From Neptuniibacter caesariensis (GTDB taxonomy: Bacteria > Pseudomonadota > Gammaproteobacteria > Pseudomonadales > Balneatricaceae), in NCBI RefSeq assembly GCF_000153345.1, contig NZ_CH724127.1, forward strand, positions 75,464 to 139,463: a stretch of 64,000 nucleotides of DNA, in the 5' to 3' direction. The notes under the pieces are model-generated. The model made no database searches, was not told the DNA's origin, and saw only the letters and a program-made list of their open reading frames with translations. The translations under genes were made by a program, and so were the position numbers. Shown one piece after another: positions 27,348 through 34,716 of the stretch (positions are counted from its first letter, which is position 1; each line of letters starts with the position of its first letter).

Positions 27348-28376
27348 TCAGGCGCGTACTTCGGGTCTGGGAGGGATTAATCGGACGGTGTTGCGGTTCT
27401 GATCTTTAGCCATGTACAACGCCTGATCCATGCGGGAGAAGATGCTTGTACCGCAATCTTTTTGATGAAACTGGGTGACGCCAAAACTACAAGTAACGCT
27501 AATGCCTTCCGTTGTAACTAAGGACTCTACTTCGTGGCGAAGCCGTTCAGCCGTTTCCATCGCTACTTTTGTTGCGGTATTGGGAAGAATGATTGCAAAC
27601 TCTTCACCACCCCAGCGTGCCAGATAATCACTTTCTCTGAGATGCTGTTGCAGAGTAAGGGCGACCTCTACGAGTACTTTATCGCCTGAACTATGGCCAT
27701 AACGATCGTTAACGTGTTTAAACAGATCGATATCTGCGAGTATGACGCACATGGGTTGAGAATAGCGCTTGGCTCTTTTGATCTCTATATCAAGAAAGCT
27801 TTCAAACATTCTACGGTTATAGATGCCGGTTAAAGCATCCCGGCTCGCAAGCATCTCAACTTCTTCTACCTTGCGGGCAAGCTGCTGGTTCAGTTGGTCT
27901 AGCTCTTTAGTTCTTTCCTGGATGATATGGTCAAGGTTTTCATATTCACCACGTAGCAGCTTACTCTGTTCTTCAAGCTTCTGCTGAAGAGTTTTCTGCG
28001 CATGAATGTTTGTATGTGCACCTATCATTCGTTGAGGGGAGCCTTCTGCTGATCGCTCCACAATTCTTCCTGAGTCTTCGATCCACAAAAAGGAGCCATC
28101 ACCTTTCAAGCAACGATATTGAATGTTGTATTCAGGAATCAGTCCTTGAACATATGCCTCAAAATGCCCCATGACCCGATCGTGATCATCTGAGTGGATC
28201 AGGTTTTCCCAAGTAAGGACATCTTGTTTGAATGAGTGGATTTCGTAGCCAAGCATTCGGTACCACCCCGGGTTCCTTATAACCTGGCCTGTGGCTATGT
28301 TCCAATCCCATACACCATCAGAGATTATGTCCAGTACATGATGTAATGTCTGGTCTGGTTCCTTGATGACTGACAT
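27348..28376 (-). CDS. PAS-GGDEF diguanylate cyclase
   Basis: 342 residues from ATG 28376, where AAGGA lies 7 nt upstream; an upstream extension of 35 codons in the same frame is hydrophobic and lacks support. PAS/PAC domain ~10-130 (GVWDWNIATGQVIRNPGWYRML ends in a PAC-like FLWIEDSGR), coiled coil 135-185, then GGDEF domain with DALTGIYNRRMFE, active site GGEEF and inhibitory I-site RESD five residues before it. Both sites are intact, so it should make c-di-GMP from GTP and be product-inhibited. No membrane helix; the PAS ligand is unknown. Confidence 0.87.
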   Translation of the reverse strand: MSVIKEPDQTLHHVLDIISDGVWDWNIATGQVIRNPGWYRMLGYEIHSFKQDVLTWENLIHSDDHDRVMGHFEAYVQGLIPEYNIQYRCLKGDGSFLWIEDSGRIVERSAEGSPQRMIGAHTNIHAQKTLQQKLEEQSKLLRGEYENLDHIIQERTKELDQLNQQLARKVEEVEMLASRDALTGIYNRRMFESFLDIEIKRAKRYSQPMCVILADIDLFKHVNDRYGHSSGDKVLVEVALTLQQHLRESDYLARWGGEEFAIILPNTATKVAMETAERLRHEVESLVTTEGISVTCSFGVTQFHQKDCGTSIFSRMDQALYMAKDQNRNTVRLIPPRPEVRA

Positions 28377-28549
28377 CAGTATTCCTTCACTATTTTGGTC
28401 AATCGATTTTGTTTGAATTATTGAATGATCCTGTAAAAAGTAACAGTAACTAAACAATAATCGAATAACAAAAAACGTCATCCCATACTGTGAAAGTCGT
28501 TCAGAGAAAAACTGGATAAATCTGAATTATATGCTTCCGACCTATCGGT

Positions 28550-29041
28550 CTAATACTCACTCACGTAGCTTAATGGCATTGCCGTGCTATCAACTACTTT
28601 ACGCATAATGAAGGCAGACTTTACCCCTGTAACCCCACGTATACGGGTAATTTTCCCTAGCAATATATCGTGATAGCTATCCATATCAGGAACGGCGACT
28701 TTGAGCTGATAATCTGCATCGTGACCCGTAATCAGATAACACTCCATGACTTCAGGTAATTCGCGAATTGTTTTCTCAAACTCCTCGAAACGCTCAGGAA
28801 TATGTTTATCCATGCTGATATGTAAAATCGCGAAGAGGTTCAGATCAATGGATCTTTCATCCAGTCTAACTACCCGGTCTCTGATCACTCCGCTCTCTTC
28901 TAGTTGCTTAACGCGTCGCGAGCAGGGGGCTGCCGTCAGGCCGACGCGCTCGGCGAGGTCTTGGTTGGAAAGATCTCCATTGTTCTGGAGTTCACGCAAT
29001 ATTTTCAGGTCAAAGCGGTCAAGGGAGACAGAATTTTTCAT
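28550..29041 (-). CDS. Lrp/AsnC family transcriptional regulator
   Basis: 163 residues. N-terminal HTH (DLKILRELQNNGDLSNQDLAERVGLTAAPCSRRVKQLEE is the typical Lrp layout; key part LAERVGLTAAPCSRRVKQLE) and a C-terminal ligand-binding RAM domain with VMECYLITGHDADYQLKV. It binds DNA as dimer/octamer and usually senses an amino acid. Divergent from leuA across a 353-bp gap that carries two TTGCGCAA palindromes 57-105 bp upstream of this gene, so autoregulation and possibly control of leuA are plausible. Confidence 0.88.
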   Translation of the reverse strand: MKNSVSLDRFDLKILRELQNNGDLSNQDLAERVGLTAAPCSRRVKQLEESGVIRDRVVRLDERSIDLNLFAILHISMDKHIPERFEEFEKTIRELPEVMECYLITGHDADYQLKVAVPDMDSYHDILLGKITRIRGVTGVKSAFIMRKVVDSTAMPLSYVSEY

Positions 29042-29394
29042 CTATTTTTTATTAAAAACAATAATATTTTAAAGTTAATTGTATTTGCTTAATTATTATT
29101 GCGCAAATTAGGTTAAATTTTGTGTTTTAGATCGGTAATTGCGCAAAGGACTCTATAAACTTCTCTTCATCGGTTGAGGGGAAACAAATCACATCGCCAA
29201 TCAGCATGTGAGGGGGTAATCATCAAAAGTGAGCGCTACCAGCCTGACTTGGTTTATCGAACCATTTAACTCGAAAACTGATGCCAAAAGTGTCTGCTGA
29301 AAAATTCCCCGTTGCCATTGTTCGCTTTGAACGCTTGGCAGCGGGTTTTGCATTTAAGAAGAATTAGAATTCAACTGAAGAACGGATCAGAGTT
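29042..29394. promoter_or_regulatory. lrp-leuA intergenic region with two TTGCGCAA palindromes
   Basis: ATTGCGCAAA occurs at 29098-29107 and 29138-29147, exactly 40 bp apart (about four helix turns), each centred on the self-complementary TTGCGCAA. Regular spacing suits cooperative binding by an oligomeric Lrp-type protein. The rest of the 353 bp holds no leucine-rich leader peptide or T-box-like structure that I can see. Confidence 0.45.
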
Positions 29395-31056
29395 ATGTTT
29401 GACCATCGCAAGTACCGTCGTTTTGAAACTGTTCGCCTGAAGGATCGAACCTGGCCGGACAATGAGATTAATAAAGCACCCGATTGGTGTAGCGTTGATC
29501 TCCGTGATGGTAACCAGGCTCTGATTAATCCTATGTCAGTTGAACAGAAAACTCGTATGTTTACCCTATTGGTAAAACTGGGTTTTAAAGAGATTGAAGT
29601 CGGTTTCCCTTCAGCATCAAAACCTGATTATGACTTTGTTCGCAAGCTGGTGGATGAAAATCTGATTCCTGATGATGTGAGCATTCAGGTTTTGACCCAG
29701 GCGCGCGAAGAGTTGATTAAGAAGACCTTTGATGCCCTAGGTGGTGTCAAGAAAGCAAATGTCCATGTTTATAACTCTACTTCGGTTGTTCAGCGTGAGC
29801 AGGTCTTTGGCATGGACAAAGATGAGATCAAAGGTATCGCTGTTCAGGGGGCGAAGTGGGTGCGTGATTACGCGAAGCAGCACCCGGATACACAATGGGA
29901 ATTTCAGTATTCACCTGAAAGCTACACCGGAACCGAGATGGATTTTGCGGTAGAGGTGTGTGATGCAGTGATCGCCGAATGGCAGCCAGAGAACGGTCAA
30001 AAGGTGGTTATTAACCTGCCTTCGACGGTAGAGATGTCTACACCGAATGTGTTTGCCGATCAGGTAGAATATTTCTGCCGTAAGCTGAAGCAGCGAGATC
30101 AAGTACGTATCAGCCTGCATACACATAACGATCGTGGTTGTGCGGTTGCCGCGGCTGAACTTGGCGTCATGGCAGGTGCGGATCGTGTCGAAGGTACGCT
30201 GATGGGCAATGGTGAGCGTACTGGTAATATGGATATCGTCACCATGGGGATGAATCTGTATTCACAAGGCATAGACCCAGAGCTGGATTTCTCTGATATC
30301 AAAGAGATTATTGAGGTTGTTGAGTCTTGCAATGAGATCCCTGTTTCCGTCCGTCATCCATGGGCAGGGGAGTTGGTATATACCGCCTTCTCTGGTAGCC
30401 ATCAGGATGCGATTCGAAAGTCTGTGAATTATCACAAAGAGCATAACCAGGAACACTGGGATGTTGCTTATCTACCGATTGATCCTCGTGATATAAGCCG
30501 TGAATATGAAGCGGTCGTGCGTATCAACAGCCAAAGCGGTAAAGGCGGCGTAGCGCTGGTTTTGGAGCGGGATTATGGTATCGAACTGCCGAAGTGGATG
30601 CATGTGCCGCTGAGTAAGGTTGTACAGTCTGCGGCTGAACAGCAGGGCGTTGAAGTTTCTCCTGAGGTTATTTACACGCTTTACCAGAAACACTTTGTTG
30701 AGGTAGCTGATGCCTGGACGATGACTCGTTATGATTTGCATACTGATGAACAACAAGTGTCGGCCAGATTCCAGATAGGAGATGCTGAATTTAGCGGCCA
30801 GGGAGCGGGAGCGCTTGAGGCACTTAAAGATGCGTTGAGTAACCATTACCAGTGTCAGTTTGAGGTTACTCAGTTTGATGAGCATGCGATTGGTAGCGGT
30901 ACAGATGCAAAAGCTCAGGCTACCGTCGCGGTAGAGGTTGATGGCGCGACAGAATATGCGGTTGCCATTAGCGAAGATACCTCGTCTGCAGCGCTTCAGG
31001 CGATGTTAACGGCCTTCGGCCGGCATGCAGTTGCAGAGCAGCGAATTAGTGCATAA
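29395..31056 (+). CDS. leuA: 2-isopropylmalate synthase (long form)
   Basis: First committed enzyme of leucine synthesis: condenses 2-oxoisovalerate with acetyl-CoA. 553 residues, the LeuA type 2 class also found in pseudomonads. DRE-TIM barrel with VDLRDGNQALINPMS, GFKEIEVGFPSASKPD, the metal-binding HTHNDRGCAVAAAELG, and NGERTGNMDIVTMGMNL. The C-terminal regulatory domain from about 430 (SGQGAGALEALKDALS) normally gives leucine feedback. Start ATG 29395 follows GAAGAACGGATCAGAGTT with a modest ribosome site. A strong terminator follows. Other leu genes are not in the window. Confidence 0.95.
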   Translation: MFDHRKYRRFETVRLKDRTWPDNEINKAPDWCSVDLRDGNQALINPMSVEQKTRMFTLLVKLGFKEIEVGFPSASKPDYDFVRKLVDENLIPDDVSIQVLTQAREELIKKTFDALGGVKKANVHVYNSTSVVQREQVFGMDKDEIKGIAVQGAKWVRDYAKQHPDTQWEFQYSPESYTGTEMDFAVEVCDAVIAEWQPENGQKVVINLPSTVEMSTPNVFADQVEYFCRKLKQRDQVRISLHTHNDRGCAVAAAELGVMAGADRVEGTLMGNGERTGNMDIVTMGMNLYSQGIDPELDFSDIKEIIEVVESCNEIPVSVRHPWAGELVYTAFSGSHQDAIRKSVNYHKEHNQEHWDVAYLPIDPRDISREYEAVVRINSQSGKGGVALVLERDYGIELPKWMHVPLSKVVQSAAEQQGVEVSPEVIYTLYQKHFVEVADAWTMTRYDLHTDEQQVSARFQIGDAEFSGQGAGALEALKDALSNHYQCQFEVTQFDEHAIGSGTDAKAQATVAVEVDGATEYAVAISEDTSSAALQAMLTAFGRHAVAEQRISA

Positions 31057-31067
31057 TGCAACCTTGA

Positions 31068-31095
31068 TAAAAAAGGGCCGTTTGGCCCTTTTTTA
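31068..31095. terminator. bidirectional terminator between leuA and purT
   Basis: AAAAAAGGGCC GTTT GGCCCTTTTTT: a GC stem flanked by A and T runs, between convergent genes, so it can stop transcription from both sides. Confidence 0.9.
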
Positions 31096-31103
31096 TCTCT
31101 ATG

Positions 31104-32285
31104 CTAAAGCTCCACATTCATCGATGTGGATCCGCGAATGGCCTTTTCTTTTGCGGTTGAGACTGTTTCATCGCGGGCCAATACCACGCCCATACGGCGT
31201 TGGCCACTAACTTCTGGTTTGCCGAAAAGTCGTAGCTGAGTGTTCGGTTCGGCCAGAACCTGCTGAAGATTGGCAAATTTAACTTCATTCGACTCACCTT
31301 CTACCAAAATAACACTGGAGGCAGATGGGCCGTGGAAGTGAATATTAGGAATTGGCAGACCTAGAATCGCTCGGGCATGGAGTGCAAACTCGGATAAATC
31401 CTGCGAGATCATCGTCACCATACCTGTGTCATGTGGTCTGGGGGAAACTTCACTGAAGTACACCTGATCCCCTTTAATAAACAGTTCAACCCCAAATAGG
31501 CCATTGCCCCCCAAAGCGGTCGTCACTTTTGTCGCGATGTCGCGTGATTTCTCCAGGGCTACTTCACTCATCTCCTGTGGTTGCCAGGATTGTCGATAGT
31601 CGCCACTAACCTGGACATGGCCAATAGGTTCGCAAAAGCTGGTATTCGTATCGTGGCGAATGGTCAGCAGGGTGATTTCATAATCAAAGTCTACAAAACC
31701 TTCGACAATCACTTTGCCTTTTCCTGCGCGGCCCCCTTCCTGAGCGTAGCTCCAGGCTGCTTCAACCTGATCTTCGGAGGTGATTGTGCTCTGTCCTTTT
31801 CCGGAAGAGCTCATGATAGGTTTAACGACGCAGGGAATTCCAACCGCCGCTATTGCTTGCTGATACTCTTCATAGGTTTCAGCAAACTGATAGGCTGATG
31901 TAGCGACGCCAAGCTCTTCTGCAGCTAATCTACGAATGCCTTCTCGGTTCATCGTTAACTGGGTAGCACGTGCACTAGGTACTACGTTGAAGCCTTCGCT
32001 CTCAAGTTGAACCAGCGTATCCGTTGCAATAGCCTCAATTTCCGGAACAATCAGGTGAGGCTTTTCAGTTTCGATAACCTCTCTTAGTGCATCACCATCC
32101 AGCATGGAAATGATATGGCTACGGTGCGCTACCTGCATAGCGGGTGCATTCTCATATCGATCGACAACAATGACTTCGGCACCTAAACGCTGAAGCTCGA
32201 TCACCACTTCCTTACCTAGTTCTCCACCACCACACATCAACACACGTGTTGCTGAATTGGATAATGGCGTCCCTATCTGCAGCAT
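31104..32285 (-). CDS. purT: formate-dependent GAR transformylase PurT
   Basis: ATP-grasp enzyme that makes formyl-GAR from GAR, formate and ATP in purine synthesis. 393 residues from ATG 32285 ([20 protein letters not shown]), which has GGAG 8 nt upstream; an in-frame TTG at 32315 would lie across a palindrome and is less likely. Motifs: [38 protein letters not shown] loop, [29 protein letters not shown] 19-bp palindrome sits just upstream of the start. Transcribed singly. Confidence 0.95.
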   Translation of the reverse strand: MLQIGTPLSNSATRVLMCGGGELGKEVVIELQRLGAEVIVVDRYENAPAMQVAHRSHIISMLDGDALREVIETEKPHLIVPEIEAIATDTLVQLESEGFNVVPSARATQLTMNREGIRRLAAEELGVATSAYQFAETYEEYQQAIAAVGIPCVVKPIMSSSGKGQSTITSEDQVEAAWSYAQEGGRAGKGKVIVEGFVDFDYEITLLTIRHDTNTSFCEPIGHVQVSGDYRQSWQPQEMSEVALEKSRDIATKVTTALGGNGLFGVELFIKGDQVYFSEVSPRPHDTGMVTMISQDLSEFALHARAILGLPIPNIHFHGPSASSVILVEGESNEVKFANLQQVLAEPNTQLRLFGKPEVSGQRRMGVVLARDETVSTAKEKAIRGSTSMNVEL

Positions 32286-32298
32286 AGTCTGCTCTCCG

Positions 32299-32317
32299 GC
32301 TTGAAAATTTTTCAAGC
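32299..32317. promoter_or_regulatory. 19-bp palindrome upstream of purT
   Basis: GCTTGAAAA-T-TTTTCAAGC, perfect 9-bp arms around one base, 14 bp upstream of the purT ATG. Likely an operator or a leader hairpin. It does not match the E. coli PurR box (GCAAACG core), so the regulator is unknown. Confidence 0.45.
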
Positions 32318-32406
32318 ATTATACGGTGCATTTCTTAACCATATCCAGCAGAAAAAAGGAGGTGAACTATAATCAATAAGTGTTGTTTTTATGGAGTCAC
32401 TGGACG

Positions 32407-32931
32407 GTGAGACGGTTATTGTTTCTTGTCCCGAACCAACAACAGCTTAGTGAGGTTGTGGCGGATTTTTTCTCCATCGGGATTGAGGAAGGCTTGGTTC
32501 ATTTAATAGCTGATGATGCTTCTCAGTTAACTGGGTTGCCCTGCCGCGCCGCGACAGATGTAGAAACAACTGAATTTGAAAATGATATGGATTGGGGCAT
32601 GGTAGCAGGTGGTGGTTTTGGCCTGGCTGCTGGTCTCATGGCAACAACAGTACTCGGGCCTGTTGGACCATTAACGGGTGGCGGGGCTGTTATTGTAACT
32701 AGCATCCTTGGAATAAGCTTAGGAGGATGGTTAGGCAAACTGGTGGGTGAAGAAACGCCTTTACATCTGTTGGCAAAGTACAAACATGCCTTAGAGCAAG
32801 GGTGTTTTTTGGTGATGGTGGATATCCCCGAAGAGCGATCGTGTGAAATACACAAAGTGATTAGACAGCATTGTCCAAAAGCGCTGGTAGAGATAATTCA
32901 TCTGCACTGGGATCATCAGCAAGCCGCTTAA
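32407..32931 (+). CDS. hypothetical protein with glycine-rich hydrophobic core
   Basis: 174 residues from GTG 32407 (reading RRLLFLVPNQQQLSEVV). The layout is an N-terminal alpha/beta segment resembling a ferredoxin-like half, a central Gly/Ala-rich hydrophobic stretch (~65-115: GMVAGGGFGLAAGLMATTVLG, then GAVIVTSILGISLGGWLG) and a C-terminal alpha/beta segment. This sandwich resembles DUF1269/YflT-like stress proteins, in which a glycine-zipper hairpin inserts in the membrane. I cannot assign a function. A hairpin at 32989-33012 follows. Confidence 0.6.
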   Translation: MRRLLFLVPNQQQLSEVVADFFSIGIEEGLVHLIADDASQLTGLPCRAATDVETTEFENDMDWGMVAGGGFGLAAGLMATTVLGPVGPLTGGGAVIVTSILGISLGGWLGKLVGEETPLHLLAKYKHALEQGCFLVMVDIPEERSCEIHKVIRQHCPKALVEIIHLHWDHQQAA

Positions 32932-32988
32932 CATAGCAACAAGTTTTGCCTGCGAAGGCCGATTAGTCGGAGTATCCATCCGGCAAGA

Positions 32989-33012
32989 GGGGCGGTACGT
33001 CGTTACCGCCCC
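32989..33012 (+). terminator. GC-rich hairpin after the hypothetical gene
   Basis: GGGGCGGTA / TACCGCCCC, 9-bp perfect stem and 6-nt loop, followed by TGCTATTTTATA. Probable terminator. Confidence 0.65.
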
Positions 33013-33167
33013 TGCTATTTTATATGATCTGTTTTCTACAGATGATTCGAAAAAGTTATTGATTCCCTGAATCGCTATCATATTTCTTAGTTTTACCGTC
33101 TAAAACTGGTAAAAGCCTGTTTGCCTATGCTATCTGTTAAGTAAGGATCATATGAAGGAGAAGTAAG

Positions 33168-33572
33168 ATGTCTCGAGGTTATGACCGCCATATGGAGCGC
33201 CATCATGGGTTATCCCTGTTTGGTAAGGATTTGGTGCGTCGAAGTGGAGCTCATTGTGAACTTTGCGATGCTCAAGGTGTGAAATTAAGCATCTTCGAAG
33301 TCCCACCTGTCCCCAATGATCCTATGCTGGAGCATTGTGTGATGATTTGCGATATCTGTAGTGAGCAGATTAACAAGCCAAAAAGCCGAGATGCAAACCA
33401 TTGGCGCTGCTTGAATGGTTCAGTATGGAGTTCAGAGCCAGCCGTTAAAGTGCTGGCGATTGCGATGTTGCAAAAAATTGCCGAACAGGAAAGTTGGGCT
33501 GCCGAGCTTTTAGAACAGGTCTATCTGGAGCCGGAAGAGAGTGAATGGCTAGCGAAAGTGGAGTTGCCTTAA
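33168..33572 (+). CDS. PhnA-like zinc-ribbon protein, short form
   Basis: 134 residues. Two CxxC pairs (HCELCDAQ and MICDICSEQI) form a treble-clef-type zinc ribbon, followed by NHWRCLNGSVWSSEPAVKVLA and WAAELLEQVYLEPEESEWL, as in the N-terminal part of larger PhnA-family proteins. The usual C-terminal PhnA domain is absent; the frame ends cleanly and no continuation is visible in other frames before the convergent ansA. Despite the name, PhnA-like proteins are not established phosphonoacetate hydrolases. Function unknown. Good ribosome site (GGAGAAGTAAG). Confidence 0.75.
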   Translation: MSRGYDRHMERHHGLSLFGKDLVRRSGAHCELCDAQGVKLSIFEVPPVPNDPMLEHCVMICDICSEQINKPKSRDANHWRCLNGSVWSSEPAVKVLAIAMLQKIAEQESWAAELLEQVYLEPEESEWLAKVELP

Positions 33573-33584
33573 TCAGAGACCTGC

Positions 33585-34595
33585 CTATTCTCTCTCTCCA
33601 ATCAGATTCTCCATGAAACGTTTTTTTATAATTTCCGGTTCTGTTTCAGTCGCAAGTAAAAAATGAAGCTTGGTAAAAACGGCTTCCTGTGTCATCTCGC
33701 CAGCAGAAAGTACACCCATTTTATTCAATATATTACTGCAGGCATATTGGCCCTGGTAAACATCGGCTTGTAAACACTGGCTGCTATTAACGATCAAAAT
33801 ACCTTTATTTGAGGCGTTTTGTAGGGCGTAAATAAAGCCTTCATTACCGTCAGGCAAGTTACCCACCCCATAGCTTCGGAGGATTATTGCCCTCACTTCT
33901 GGAGGTTGGCAGATAGCTTCAGTGGCAGCACCTGTCATACCAGGATAAACGGGTAGGATGGCAACTGCTCCTTTTAGAAATGCCGGGTTGCTAAACTCTC
34001 CAGCCGTTTTATTGATGATCAGTTGATTGTGAATATCTATATTCAGGCCGATCTGACCCAGCCAGGGAAAATTAGGGCTATCAAATGCATCCAGTCCTGT
34101 CGCTTTTACTTTACTACAACGGTTACCACGCAGAAGCCTGCCATTAAAGTAAACACTTACTTCATTTACCGGGTGGAAGCCCGCCACGATCAGAGAAGTG
34201 ATCAGGTTATCTAAAGCATCACTGCGTAGTTGTGAAAGCGGGATTTGTGAACCTGTAAAGACCACCGGCTTATCCAGGCCCTGAAGCATGAAAGACAGCA
34301 TTGATGCGCTGTATGCCATAGTATCGGTTCCATGCAGAACCACAAAACCTTGAAATTGCTCGTAATTATCAAGAATTGTTTTGGCAATAATATTCCAGTG
34401 TTTGGGATCAATATTCGCACTATCGATAAGAGGGTTTAACTCCAGCATTTCGAATTCAGGTAAAGCTGCATGATGAGAATGTGCGAGCCTTTCCCTAATG
34501 AGATTCTCGAATCCAGGGACCGGGATATACCCTTCGTCAGAAGTCTGCATACCAATGGTACCGCCGGTGTGGAGTATTAGAATTTTGTTCGACAT
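33585..34595 (-). CDS. ansA: type I L-asparaginase (cytoplasmic)
   Basis: Hydrolyses L-asparagine to aspartate and ammonia. 336 residues from ATG 34595 (MSNKILILHTGGTIGMQ), the start best spaced from GGGA; other in-frame ATGs lie 2 and 7 codons upstream. Nucleophile Thr13 in HTGGTIGM, second catalytic set in VVLHGTDTMAYSAS, and the KPVVFTGSQIPLSQLRSDALDNL block. No signal peptide, so AnsA (type I) rather than periplasmic AnsB. It converges on the PhnA-like gene with a 12-bp gap. Confidence 0.9.
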   Translation of the reverse strand: MSNKILILHTGGTIGMQTSDEGYIPVPGFENLIRERLAHSHHAALPEFEMLELNPLIDSANIDPKHWNIIAKTILDNYEQFQGFVVLHGTDTMAYSASMLSFMLQGLDKPVVFTGSQIPLSQLRSDALDNLITSLIVAGFHPVNEVSVYFNGRLLRGNRCSKVKATGLDAFDSPNFPWLGQIGLNIDIHNQLIINKTAGEFSNPAFLKGAVAILPVYPGMTGAATEAICQPPEVRAIILRSYGVGNLPDGNEGFIYALQNASNKGILIVNSSQCLQADVYQGQYACSNILNKMGVLSAGEMTQEAVFTKLHFLLATETEPEIIKKRFMENLIGERE

Positions 34596-34716
34596 GCTCA
34601 TTCCCAAATTAACCATTCAATATAGGAAACCCTGCTTGAGAATATGCAAGCTTATCGCTATATGAAAGGCCAAGAGTAACGTTTCAATCTGCGCTCGCCA
34701 AGTACTTAATTACCTG

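Noticed and set aside
29281-29367. 28-codon frame before leuA as a possible leader peptide
   Set aside because: It contains one Leu codon only and lacks a ribosome site or attenuator hairpins, so leucine attenuation is not supported.
30472-30885. 137-codon antisense frame inside leuA
   Set aside because: Shadow of an intact, strongly conserved leuA coding region; no ribosome site.
32299-32317. PurR operator upstream of purT
   Set aside because: The palindrome lacks the GCAAACGTTTGC-type core of PurR boxes.
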